Shown in pieces: positions 57,432-64,000 of a stretch of DNA of 64,000 nucleotides. The stretch spans positions 1 through 64,000 of the forward strand of contig BQMO01000013.1 of the NCBI GenBank assembly GCA_022180725.1, in the 5' to 3' direction. The notes beneath the pieces are model-generated. The model was not told the origin of the DNA. It searched no databases and saw only the letters and a list, made by a program, of their open reading frames with translations. The first letter of the stretch is position 1. Every line of letters starts with the position of its first letter. A program made the translations under genes and the position numbers. This DNA comes from Phycisphaerae bacterium (GTDB taxonomy: Bacteria; Planctomycetota; Phycisphaerae; Phycisphaerales; UBA1924).

Positions 57432-58634
57432 ATGGCAAAAGGCACATTCACCCGCAACAAACCCCACGTCAACGTCGGCACCATCGGTCACATCGACCAT
57501 GGAAAGTCCACGCTGACCGCCGCCCTCTCGGCCCGCTCGGCGGCCCGTTTCGGCGGCGTCATCAAGTCCTACGCGGAAATCACCAAGGGCGGCACCGTCC
57601 GTGACGCCAACAAGACCGTCACCATCGCCTCGTCCCACACCGAGTACGAGACCGAGAAGCGCCACTACGCCCACGTCGACTGCCCGGGCCACGCCGACTT
57701 CGTCAAGAACATGATCACCGGCGCCGCTCAGATGGACGGGGCCATCCTCGTCGTCTCCGCCGCCGACGGCCCCATGCCCCAGACGCGCGAGCACGTGCTG
57801 CTCGCCCGTCAGGTCGGCGTGCCCTACATCGTCGTCTTCCTCAACAAGGTTGACCTCGTCGACGACCCCGAACTCCTCGACCTGGTCGAACTCGAGGTGC
57901 GTGAACTCCTGAAGAAGTACGGCTTCCCGGGCGACACCACCCCGGTCATCCGTGGGCAGTCCAAGCTCGCCGTCGAGAACCCCAAGGACGACAAGGCCTG
58001 CAAGCCCATCGACGACCTCTTTACCGCGATCGACACGTTCATCCCCGAGCCGACCCGCGAGATGGACAAGCCCTTCCTCATGAGCGTGGAAGACGTCTTC
58101 TCGATCAAGGGCCGCGGCACCGTGGCCACGGGCCGCATCGACCGCGGCATGGTCAAGGTCGGCGACACCGTCGAGATCGTCGGGCTGCGCCCCGAGAAGA
58201 AGTCCACCGTCGTCACCGGCGTTGAAATGTTCCAGAAGACCCTCGACAGCGGCATGGCCGGCGACAACGTCGGGTGTCTGCTCCGCGGCGTCGAAAAGGA
58301 CGACATCGAGCGCGGGCAGGTGCTCTGCAAGCCCAACTCCATCCAGCCCCACACCAAGTTCAAGGGCGAGGTCTACGTCCTCACCAAGGAAGAGGGCGGG
58401 CGTCACACCCCGTTCTTCTCCGGCTACCGCCCCCAGTTCTACTTCCGCACCACCGACGTGACCGGCACCACCAAACTCCTCGGCGGGGCCGAGATGTGCA
58501 TGCCCGGCGACAACATCACCATGGAAATCGACCTCATGGGCAAGCCCGTGGCCATGGAGAAGGGCCTTCGCTTCGCCGTCCGCGAAGGCGGCCGGACCAT
58601 CGGCTCGGGCGTCGTCACCGAGATCATCGAGTGA
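57432..58634 (+). CDS. tuf: Elongation factor Tu
   Basis: 400 residues from the ATG at 57432, with GGAG upstream. It brings aminoacyl-tRNA to the ribosome with GTP. GTP-binding motifs are 'GHIDHGKST' (P-loop), 'DCPGHADF', 'NKVD' and '[15 protein letters not shown]'. Domains 2 and 3 follow ('[19 protein letters not shown]', '[13 protein letters not shown]'). First protein gene of the tuf-rpmG-secE-nusG cluster. Followed by two hairpins (58641-58661 and 58720-58747). Confidence 0.97.
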   Translation: MAKGTFTRNKPHVNVGTIGHIDHGKSTLTAALSARSAARFGGVIKSYAEITKGGTVRDANKTVTIASSHTEYETEKRHYAHVDCPGHADFVKNMITGAAQMDGAILVVSAADGPMPQTREHVLLARQVGVPYIVVFLNKVDLVDDPELLDLVELEVRELLKKYGFPGDTTPVIRGQSKLAVENPKDDKACKPIDDLFTAIDTFIPEPTREMDKPFLMSVEDVFSIKGRGTVATGRIDRGMVKVGDTVEIVGLRPEKKSTVVTGVEMFQKTLDSGMAGDNVGCLLRGVEKDDIERGQVLCKPNSIQPHTKFKGEVYVLTKEEGGRHTPFFSGYRPQFYFRTTDVTGTTKLLGGAEMCMPGDNITMEIDLMGKPVAMEKGLRFAVREGGRTIGSGVVTEIIE

Positions 58635-58640
58635 CCCTCA

Positions 58641-58661
58641 CCCCCTCCCCGTGGGAGGGGG
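58641..58661. repeat. CCCCCTCCC/GGGAGGGGG palindromic element, copy 1
   Basis: 9-bp stem with 3-base loop 'cgt', starting 6 bases after the tuf stop and followed by 'gccggggggg'. The same element with loop 'cgc' follows nusG at 60713-60733, and flanking G-rich sequence is also shared. Confidence 0.75.
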
Positions 58662-58719
58662 CCGGGGGGGTGGGTGCTTCGGGCAGAACCGAGCAACCGC
58701 CCCGCCTAAACTGACCTTC

Positions 58720-58747
58720 ACCGTCCGGGCCTGACCGCCCGGACGGT
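58720..58747. terminator. Hairpin terminator after tuf
   Basis: Perfect 11-bp stem (accgtccgggc / gcccggacggt) with a 6-base loop, followed by 'ggtttct'. About 130 bases before rpmG, so rpmG-secE-nusG probably need read-through or their own promoter. Confidence 0.65.
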
Positions 58748-58878
58748 GGTTTCTACGGGGGACGCACTTCCCGGGTGGGGCGGTGCGAACCTCGGGCCGA
58801 GTCGGCTCATAGTTCCTGAGGACGCCCCGCGTCCTTGCCACAGGCCCCCGTTCCGGGGGGTGAAAGGTTGGGTTGGTC

Positions 58879-59061
58879 ATGGCGAAGAAGAAAGCGGCCG
58901 CACGCGAATACCTCTGGCTTCAGTGCACGGAGTGCGGCGATCTCAACTACCGCACCAGCGTCAACACCAAGGGCGGCATGCCCGAGAGCCTCAAGGAGGG
59001 CATGATGAAGTTCTCCCCGCGCCTCCGCAAGCACACCCGCCACAAGGTCAAACGCAAGTAA
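58879..59061 (+). CDS. rpmG: 50S ribosomal protein L33
   Basis: 60 residues. Recognised by 'LQCTECGDLNYRTSVNTKG', 'LKEGMMKFSPRLRKHTRHK'. Only the first Cys pair (CTEC) is present; where zinc-binding L33 has a second CxxC ('YCPxC') this protein has 'FSPRL', so it cannot hold a full zinc ribbon. Position between tuf and secE is the usual one. Confidence 0.93.
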   Translation: MAKKKAAAREYLWLQCTECGDLNYRTSVNTKGGMPESLKEGMMKFSPRLRKHTRHKVKRK

Positions 59062-59139
59062 GCATTCGCGGCGTGTACGTGCTGGGCAACGGTTTCTCGG
59101 GAGTGGCCTTTCGTGTCGCAAGCAAGCAACGACAAACCT

Positions 59140-59212
59140 ACGGCGGTAGCTCAACTGGTAGAGCAGCGGATTCCAAATCCGCAGGTTGCGGGTTCAAGTC
59201 CCTCCCGCCGTG
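59140..59212 (+). tRNA. tRNA-Trp (CCA anticodon)
   Basis: Acceptor ACGGCGG/CCGCCGT, D arm GCTC/GAGC, anticodon arm GCGGA-ttCCAaa-TCCGC, T arm GCGGG-ttcaagt-CCCTC with one mismatch, discriminator G as usual for Trp. It sits between rpmG and secE, the common order. The secE reading frame stays open through it. Confidence 0.93.
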
Positions 59213-59256
59213 TTGACCCGGACGCCGGCGACGATCGCTCGCGGTTCTCGTTCGGG

Positions 59257-59925
59257 CTGTACAAGTTCGGGCAGGGGTACTGGGTCCGCATCCTCACCGC
59301 GTCCATGCTGGGCGTGCTGGTCATGTCCACGGCGCTCTGGATGGCCGGCGAACTCAAGGCCTTCCCCATCCCCACGCCGCGCTGGTCCCTCCCGGTCGAG
59401 GTCAACGCCGGCGAGGCCGCCCCGGGCGACACCGTCACCCTCCGCGCTGCCGACGACACCGCCCTCGGGTCGGCGGTCGTCGAGTCCTACACCGTGTCGA
59501 GCGGCGTGGGACGGATGGTCGTGGGCCAAGTATCGCTCCTGGCGTCCCGGTCCTCGGTGGCCGACACCAAGCGCGTCGTGGTCGCCGGGGGCGAGGGTCA
59601 GCCCGCGAAGTTCAGCGCCGCCGTTTCCGTCCCCCAGGGTCTGCCCATCTTTCAACTCATCTACCTTCAGGCCGGCGCGGCCTTGGTCATCCTCCTGGTG
59701 GGCGGGGGGCTGGTCTACTACTTCGTCGGGCTGAAGCCGGCCACGGTCGATTTCCTCATCCACACCGACGGTGAAATGAAGAAAGTGAACTGGTCCACGA
59801 AGAAGATCATCCGGGACTCGACCTCGGTCGTCATCACCGCGATGTTCTTCGTGGCCGCGTTACTGTTCGTGTTCGACGTGGGGCTGCACACGCTGGCCAA
59901 GGTCATCGGCCTGCTGGACGTGTGA
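59257..59925 (+). CDS. secE: Preprotein translocase subunit SecE with planctomycete N-terminal extension
   Basis: The last 60 residues are canonical SecE: 'EMKKVNWSTKKIIRDSTSVV' amphipathic helix, then the membrane helix that clamps SecY. Ahead of it are two more membrane helices and a roughly 100-residue beta-rich part. Before those comes 'FGLYKFGQGYWVRILTAS', which looks conserved in type. No ATG, GTG or TTG lies in frame between the end of tRNA-Trp (59212) and that segment. The first is an ATG at 59305, which would cut the segment. CTG at 59257 is shown as the shortest model that keeps most of it. The frame also reads back through the tRNA to a GTG at 59113. Confidence 0.85.
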   Translation: MYKFGQGYWVRILTASMLGVLVMSTALWMAGELKAFPIPTPRWSLPVEVNAGEAAPGDTVTLRAADDTALGSAVVESYTVSSGVGRMVVGQVSLLASRSSVADTKRVVVAGGEGQPAKFSAAVSVPQGLPIFQLIYLQAGAALVILLVGGGLVYYFVGLKPATVDFLIHTDGEMKKVNWSTKKIIRDSTSVVITAMFFVAALLFVFDVGLHTLAKVIGLLDV

Positions 59926-60067
59926 CGCCACGCCCGATCGTCCCCGGCCGTCGTGGGCGGCGCCGGCCGGGCGCTTTGGGCGGAACAACCCGTGTGTATC
60001 GATTCGTCGTGTTCCGCGCGGGCCTTCGCCGCGTATTCCGCCCCTTGCCTTTCGCAGGAGATTGCCC

Positions 60068-60706
60068 ATGAGCACCGACAACGCCACCATGGACGGGCGC
60101 CCCAACGAGCGGACGGACATCCTCAAGCCCGACGAGCCTGTCCGCCAGGAGGGCATGAACTGGTTCGTCCTGCGCGTCGCCTCCAACAAGGAATCCAGCG
60201 TTCAGAACACGCTCCTGCGCAAGGTGCAGATCGAGAAGATGCCCCACCTGGTCGGGCGCATCCTCGTCCCCACCGAGAAGACCAAGACCATCAAGGCCGG
60301 CAAGCAGCGCATCACTGAAAGCAAGCTCTACCCCGGCTACGTCTTCGTCGAGATGAAACTCGAGGACGACGGGCGCATCCCCCAGGACGTCTTCTTCCTC
60401 ATCAAGGAGACGACCGGCGTGGGCGACTTCGTCGGCACCGCCGGGCGCCCCACCCCGATGAAGGACCACGAGATCGAGAAGATGCTCCGCGACAGCCGCA
60501 AGCCCGAGGACGAGCCGAGCGTCAAACTCGTCTTCTCCAAGGGCGAGCATGTCGTCATCAAGGAAGGCCCCTTCCAGAGTTACGAGGGCACCGTCGACGA
60601 ACTCTTCCCCGAGAAGGGCGTCGTCCGCGTCCTGGTCACCATCTTCGGGCGCCAGGCCCCCGTCGACCTCGAAGAGTGGCAGATCGGCAAGGCCGAGGGA
60701 ACTTGA
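60068..60706 (+). CDS. nusG: Transcription termination/antitermination protein NusG
   Basis: 212 residues from the ATG at 60068, with AGGAG upstream. The NGN domain has 'NWFVLRVASNKESSVQNTL', 'KTIKAGKQRITESKLYPGYVFVEM' and 'GVGDFVGTAGRPTPM'. The KOW domain has 'FSKGEHVVIKEGPFQSYEGTVDEL'. It binds RNA polymerase to promote processivity and links to Rho or ribosomes. The first 30 residues are a short extension. It closes the secE-nusG pair, but rplK does not follow. Confidence 0.96.
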   Translation: MSTDNATMDGRPNERTDILKPDEPVRQEGMNWFVLRVASNKESSVQNTLLRKVQIEKMPHLVGRILVPTEKTKTIKAGKQRITESKLYPGYVFVEMKLEDDGRIPQDVFFLIKETTGVGDFVGTAGRPTPMKDHEIEKMLRDSRKPEDEPSVKLVFSKGEHVVIKEGPFQSYEGTVDELFPEKGVVRVLVTIFGRQAPVDLEEWQIGKAEGT

Positions 60707-60712
60707 CTCACA

Positions 60713-60733
60713 CCCCCTCCCCGCGGGAGGGGG
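60713..60733. repeat. CCCCCTCCC/GGGAGGGGG palindromic element, copy 2
   Basis: 9-bp stem with loop 'cgc', 7 bases after the nusG stop, followed by 'ctgggggtggg'. A second GC hairpin with a T run ('tcccccagggggaggacttttttc', 60752-60775 region) comes next, so the set probably terminates nusG. Confidence 0.75.
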
Positions 60734-60783
60734 CTGGGGGTGGGCAATCCTTCCCCCAGGGGGAGGACTTTTTTCTTGGGTAG

Positions 60784-60802
60784 CCCGGCACTCCGTGCCG
60801 GG
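60784..60802. repeat. CCCGGCAC/GTGCCGGG palindrome
   Basis: Perfect 8-bp stem with 3-base loop in the gene-free stretch between nusG and the SUMF1-like gene. REP-like in size and base content. Confidence 0.6.
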
Positions 60803-60878
60803 CCTGCCGTGCCATCTTTCACGCATTCCCCACCGAATTCCGCTGGCATGAGTGCCGGGCGTGATGCATACTTCACGC

Positions 60879-62024
60879 ATGAGCGCTCCTGCCAGATCGT
60901 CCTTCGACCGCCGCGCTCTCGGCCAGATCGTCGCGATGGCGGCCGCCCTGGCCGTGTTCCACGCGCTCGCCCTCGCCCAGCCCGACCCCTCGGGTATCGA
61001 CTTTGTCACCATCGGTGCGCCGGGAAACGCGGCCTGGGACGGAACCGGAATCACCCCCGATGGCGACCCGCGCGTGATCGGGCGTGGCTCAGTGGGCTAC
61101 GAGTACCGCATCGGCCGCACCGAGGTCACGACCGCGCAGTGGGTCGAGTTCTTCAACGCGGCCTACGACCGGCCGCAGAGCGATTGGCTGCCGCACTTGT
61201 TCCCGCCGGACCATTGGGGGGCGGTCTCGACCACACCCAACACGCCGGGCGGACGCCGGTGGAGCGTGCCCGCGGGCAACGAGATGCGGGCGGTGGGGGA
61301 CATCAGTTGGCGCATGGCCGCGATGTACTGTAACTGGCTGCACAACGATAAATCACTAGACCGTACGGCGTTTCTGAACGGCGCGTACGACGTCAGTACG
61401 TTCGGCTTTCAGGGCACGTTCTTCACCGACCAACTGACACACCACCCGAGCGCGAAGTTCTGGGTGCCCACGTTGGACGAGTGGTTGAAGGCCGTGCACT
61501 TTGACCCGAACGCCAACGCGGGTCAGGGCCGCTGGTGGCTCTACCCCAACGGCACCGACCAGCGCCTCGCGTACGGCCCGCCGGGCGTGCGTGCTCGCAC
61601 GGAGTTCCCGCTCGGTCCCGACCCCAACGGCATCCTCGCGCAGGCCAACGGCGGGTGGGACAGCCAGGACTTCCCGGGCTACAACCCGTTCACCGTTCCT
61701 CTCGGCGCGTACCCCGACGCGACCAGCCCATTCGGGCTTTTGGACGTGGCTGGCGGGACGCGGGAATGGACCGAGTATGTTTTCCTGACGAACGGTACTT
61801 GGCCGACCGGGAGAGGCTTCGATGGGAGTGCTTGGACAACAGGATTTGGACTCGACCGAATTTACGCGCCGGGCGGCGACTTCCCGAACACCGCAACCTT
61901 CGATTACGGATTCAGAGTTGCCTCAGCAGTTCCATCGGCGGGGGCTTGTTTTTCTCTGGCGACCTATGGTATCTTCTGGCTTGGTTCTAGGACCAGAAAA
62001 GGGGTGACCCATGAGGGCAGGTAG
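60879..62024 (+). CDS. Secreted SUMF1/formylglycine-generating-enzyme-like protein
   Basis: 381 residues from the ATG at 60879; another start lies 9 codons upstream. A signal peptide ends near 'ALALA-QPDP'. The domain matches the SUMF1/EgtB fold: 'YRIGRTEVTTAQWVEFFNA', 'DISWRMAAMYCNWLHN', 'FWVPTLDEWLKAVHFDPN', 'FGLLDVAGGTREWTEY' and 'FDYGFRVAS'. The paired Cys of true formylglycine-generating enzymes is not seen, so it may bind ligand rather than oxidise Cys. The end 'VPSAGACFSLATYGIFWLGS' plus 'RTRKG' resembles a PEP-CTERM-like sorting tail. It takes the place of rplK after nusG. Confidence 0.8.
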   Translation: MSAPARSSFDRRALGQIVAMAAALAVFHALALAQPDPSGIDFVTIGAPGNAAWDGTGITPDGDPRVIGRGSVGYEYRIGRTEVTTAQWVEFFNAAYDRPQSDWLPHLFPPDHWGAVSTTPNTPGGRRWSVPAGNEMRAVGDISWRMAAMYCNWLHNDKSLDRTAFLNGAYDVSTFGFQGTFFTDQLTHHPSAKFWVPTLDEWLKAVHFDPNANAGQGRWWLYPNGTDQRLAYGPPGVRARTEFPLGPDPNGILAQANGGWDSQDFPGYNPFTVPLGAYPDATSPFGLLDVAGGTREWTEYVFLTNGTWPTGRGFDGSAWTTGFGLDRIYAPGGDFPNTATFDYGFRVASAVPSAGACFSLATYGIFWLGSRTRKGVTHEGR

Positions 62025-62145
62025 CACCGAGGTGAATTCCCCCGTGCCACCCTCATTCTCCGCGGGGAACAGCGCCGTACATCATGACACCCGCGCATGC
62101 CGCCACCCCGCGCCGAGGCGTTGCTCGGCACGGGGCGGGGCGTGA

Positions 62146-62478
62146 TTACGCCGAGTCCTGTCCCGAGAGGCCCGGGCCGTCCAGGCGGACGCCGTACGGC
62201 TCGCGCGGGTCGCCCGCGGGCGCGACGCCGGCCGTGCTCAGGGGCGGGCCGCCCATGTCGACCTCGCCGGTGAGGTACCGGACGATCGTGCCCAGGGCGA
62301 CGGCGTAGACGGCGTGCTCGCGCGGGGTCAGGTCGCGCGGGTGGCGGGCCGCCTCGCACATGCCGCACGGGTTCTCGATCTGGCGCAGGTACTCCAGCGT
62401 GCGCAGGGCGGCGTTGACGCGCCCGGGCACCTGTTCGAACACGCTGCGCAGCGTTTCTTCATTCATGCGATCGACCAT
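62146..62478 (-). CDS. Small protein of unknown function
   Basis: 110 residues from the ATG at 62478; an ATG at 62466 is also possible. Sequence 'MNEETLRSVFEQVPGRVNAALRTLEYLRQIENPCGMCEAARHP' in part suggests helices and one CxxC. No family recognised. The codon bias resembles the neighbours, which supports a real gene. Confidence 0.45.
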   Translation of the reverse strand: MVDRMNEETLRSVFEQVPGRVNAALRTLEYLRQIENPCGMCEAARHPRDLTPREHAVYAVALGTIVRYLTGEVDMGGPPLSTAGVAPAGDPREPYGVRLDGPGLSGQDSA

Positions 62479-62995
62479 GACATCAACCCTTCGTGAAGCG
62501 TGAAGGCCGTTCGGTCCAGCAAACGTGTGTGAATATGCGACACCCGCCGCGCGTGGGCGGCGTTGCGACAGAGCACCCACGGGTACTCAGGCCCCGGCGG
62601 ACGATGCTGTCGCCGCAGGGCGCGGAACAGATGTTGTGGAAGAGCGCGGGCAAACGCCCGTGCCGCGTTACCCGGCGTGCATCGATACGTACCACCGCCG
62701 CGCTCGATTGGCATGGCTCGAAGCACGTTTGGGGTTGTGATCACGAAGCAGCACGCCATGGTCTCCAGGGCCGGGCACGAACAAACAGCCCGGCGAGGGA
62801 TTGAAACGCCCGAAAAGTGAAACTGTTGCATGGGGAATGCGATTTTTTCTCTCGCGTGCCCGCCGGCGTGTTCCGGCCCTTGCCGGGCATGGGGTTACAC
62901 CGCGTGCGTTGCGAACGCTGTGGCCTAGAGCGTGTGAACCGCCCCGGCGCTCGGCGGCGTAACCTCTCGCGGAACCATGCGGGAGGGCGGCGTCG
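62479..62995. other. Gene-free stretch
   Basis: About 517 bases. Short reading frames on both strands lack known motifs and good start sites, and overlap each other. Less GC-rich at 62780-62860 ('aaaagtgaaactgttgcatg', 'gattttttctc'). No tRNA, terminator or clear promoter was seen. It probably holds the leader and promoter of the gene at 62996. Confidence 0.5.
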
Positions 62996-64000
62996 ATGAG
63001 CGACGGGAATGATTTTTGGGGCGACACGGGGAAGACGCCGCCGCAGCGGCGCGAGGCGGGGGGTCTGCGCGGCGGGCAACCCGACGACAAACCGGGGTTC
63101 TGGGGCAAGGAAGTCGCCCAGCCCGACCAGCCCGCGCGGCCCGAGGGGGCGGAGTTCTGGGACAAGGCCGAGAAGACCCGCGAGCGCGACCAGGCCGAGC
63201 GCGACGCCCTGCTGAAAGACCCGGACCTGAAGAGGCGTCGGCGTCGGCGGTTGGTGAAGCGCGTGCTGCTGTCGACGCTGATAGTGGTGGTGCTGGCGCT
63301 CACGCTGGGCGTCGTCTTCCTGCCGCAGATTGCCTCGCGGTTCGCGCCGGGGATGATCGAGAAGAAGGCGAGCGAGCAGATCGCCGGGACAGTGTCGGTG
63401 GGCGGCGTGGCGCTCTCGTGGGGCGGACCACAGCGGGTCGAGGGGCTTCGGCTGCTTGACCCGGAGAAGAAGGAAGTGGTCCGCGCGACGGTGGAATCAT
63501 CGACCGGGTTGTGGGGGTTGATCCGCGGGCGGCTTGACCTGGGCGAGGTCCGCGTGACCGGCGGCAAGGCCGACCTGGTGCGGGAGGCCGACGGCTCGAC
63601 GAACCTGGCGCGTGCGGTGGCGCCGAAAGTGGCTCCGCCGAAGCCCAAGCCCGGCGCGAAGCCCCCGCCGGCAAGCGAAACGCGCCTGCCCGAAGGGCTG
63701 CGCGCGAGACTGGTAGTGAAGGGATTGGACGCGACGGTGACGGACCGCACGACGCCCGGACAGGCAACGACGATCACCGTGCGCGACGTGGACGTGAAAG
63801 CGACGATCGCGCCGGGCGAGGCGCTGGTGGCCGAGGCGTCGCTGAAGGCGTACCCGGGGTTGGTGAGCGGACGAACGCTGCCGGAGGGGGGCGAGGTGAC
63901 GCTGTCCGCACGGGTGGATTCATGGTCGCGGGCCGACGGGCTGGTGACACTCGACCGGGCGAAAGGCAAGGCGCAGGTCGCGGTTGCCGACCTGCCGATG
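62996..64000 (+). CDS. AsmA-like membrane-anchored protein (5' part, runs off the window)
   Basis: 335 codons are visible, no stop reached. The ATG has GGAGG 9-13 bases upstream. A charged cytoplasmic tail of about 80 residues has three 'FW' motifs (residues 7-8, 35-36, 54-55: 'DFWGD', 'GFWGKE', 'EFWDKAEK'). Arg-rich 'KRRRRRRLVKR' precedes one membrane helix (about 89-108). The exported part begins like AsmA/TamB-family proteins: 'QIAGTVSVGGVALSWGGPQRVEGLRLLD', 'VRVTGGKADLVREADGSTNLA'. Such proteins help move lipids to the outer membrane. The Pro-rich loop after residue 215 is an insertion. Confidence 0.75.
   Translation, partial: MSDGNDFWGDTGKTPPQRREAGGLRGGQPDDKPGFWGKEVAQPDQPARPEGAEFWDKAEKTRERDQAERDALLKDPDLKRRRRRRLVKRVLLSTLIVVVLALTLGVVFLPQIASRFAPGMIEKKASEQIAGTVSVGGVALSWGGPQRVEGLRLLDPEKKEVVRATVESSTGLWGLIRGRLDLGEVRVTGGKADLVREADGSTNLARAVAPKVAPPKPKPGAKPPPASETRLPEGLRARLVVKGLDATVTDRTTPGQATTITVRDVDVKATIAPGEALVAEASLKAYPGLVSGRTLPEGGEVTLSARVDSWSRADGLVTLDRAKGKAQVAVADLPM

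Noticed and set aside
62463..62831. Short frames in the 62479-62995 stretch, e.g. a 122-residue minus-strand one
   Set aside because: No ribosome-binding site, no recognisable motif, and overlapping alternatives on both strands.
62668..63969. 433-residue minus-strand frame
   Set aside because: Ser/Arg-rich shadow of the AsmA-like gene, which has a good start, a membrane helix and family similarity.

Overview
The window looks like chromosomal DNA of a high-GC planctomycete, most likely of the class Phycisphaerae. This is inferred from several things seen in the sequence. Secreted proteins end in a dockerin-like module of the type 'DVNCDGSANGVDVE'. An ECF-type sigma factor is divergent from a membrane-anchored Ser/Thr kinase. 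SecE carries a large N-terminal extension. There are several prepilin-like proteins and 'CxxCG...CPECG' zinc-ribbon membrane proteins. kdsA (Kdo synthesis) and a porin ending in Phe show a diderm cell with LPS. No 16S rRNA gene is present, so a finer placement is not possible. The first 240 bases are almost pure poly-C and poly-G and may be a contig-end artefact.

Layout. 255-3046: a less GC-rich three-gene accessory operon (secreted membrane-anchored protein, Cys-rich secreted peptide, MauE-prepilin fusion). 3170-10810: housekeeping genes (rpsI-rplM, CPBP protease, dnaN, CNNM/HlyC-type transporter, transketolase). 10878-16962: HEAT protein, PPC-lipase, Ser/Thr kinase and ECF sigma factor. 16965-25920: ribosome-rescue factor, DegT aminotransferase, kdsA, universal stress protein, porin, a phosphatase-cytochrome fusion, a prepilin pair and an M42-like peptidase. 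25936-33431: Tat-exported epimerase, uncharacterised secreted and membrane proteins, a Cys-rich protein behind a poly-G promoter, rpiB, a Sua5/LMW-phosphatase fusion and a DCC protein. 33513-37222: two overlapping M14 carboxypeptidase genes, one active-looking and one degenerate. 37235-49094: Fur-like regulator, GT-C-like glycosyltransferase and flippase-like pair, AraC/GyrI regulator, an orphan PD-(D/E)XK nuclease, NAD synthetase, zinc-ribbon membrane proteins, YbbR and CdaA. 49199-50580: Nfu-like protein and MutY. 50615-56890: two large paralogous secreted DUF11/dockerin-like proteins. 57080-60706: the translation/secretion cluster tRNA-Thr, tuf, rpmG, tRNA-Trp, secE, nusG. 60879-64000: a SUMF1-like protein, a small hypothetical protein and the start of an AsmA-like protein that leaves the window.

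How genes work together. ATGA/GTGA stop-start overlaps tie together rpiB with the Sua5-phosphatase gene, the M14 pair, the glycosyltransferase-flippase pair, prepilin with its partner, cdaA with ybbR, and nfu with mutY. The main candidates for unusual biology are the MauE-prepilin fusion that follows a Cys-rich secreted protein, a promoter whose spacer is largely a run of ten G, a phosphatase-cytochrome c' fusion, a CX5R phosphatase fused to a Sua5-like domain, and an active/inactive carboxypeptidase pair.
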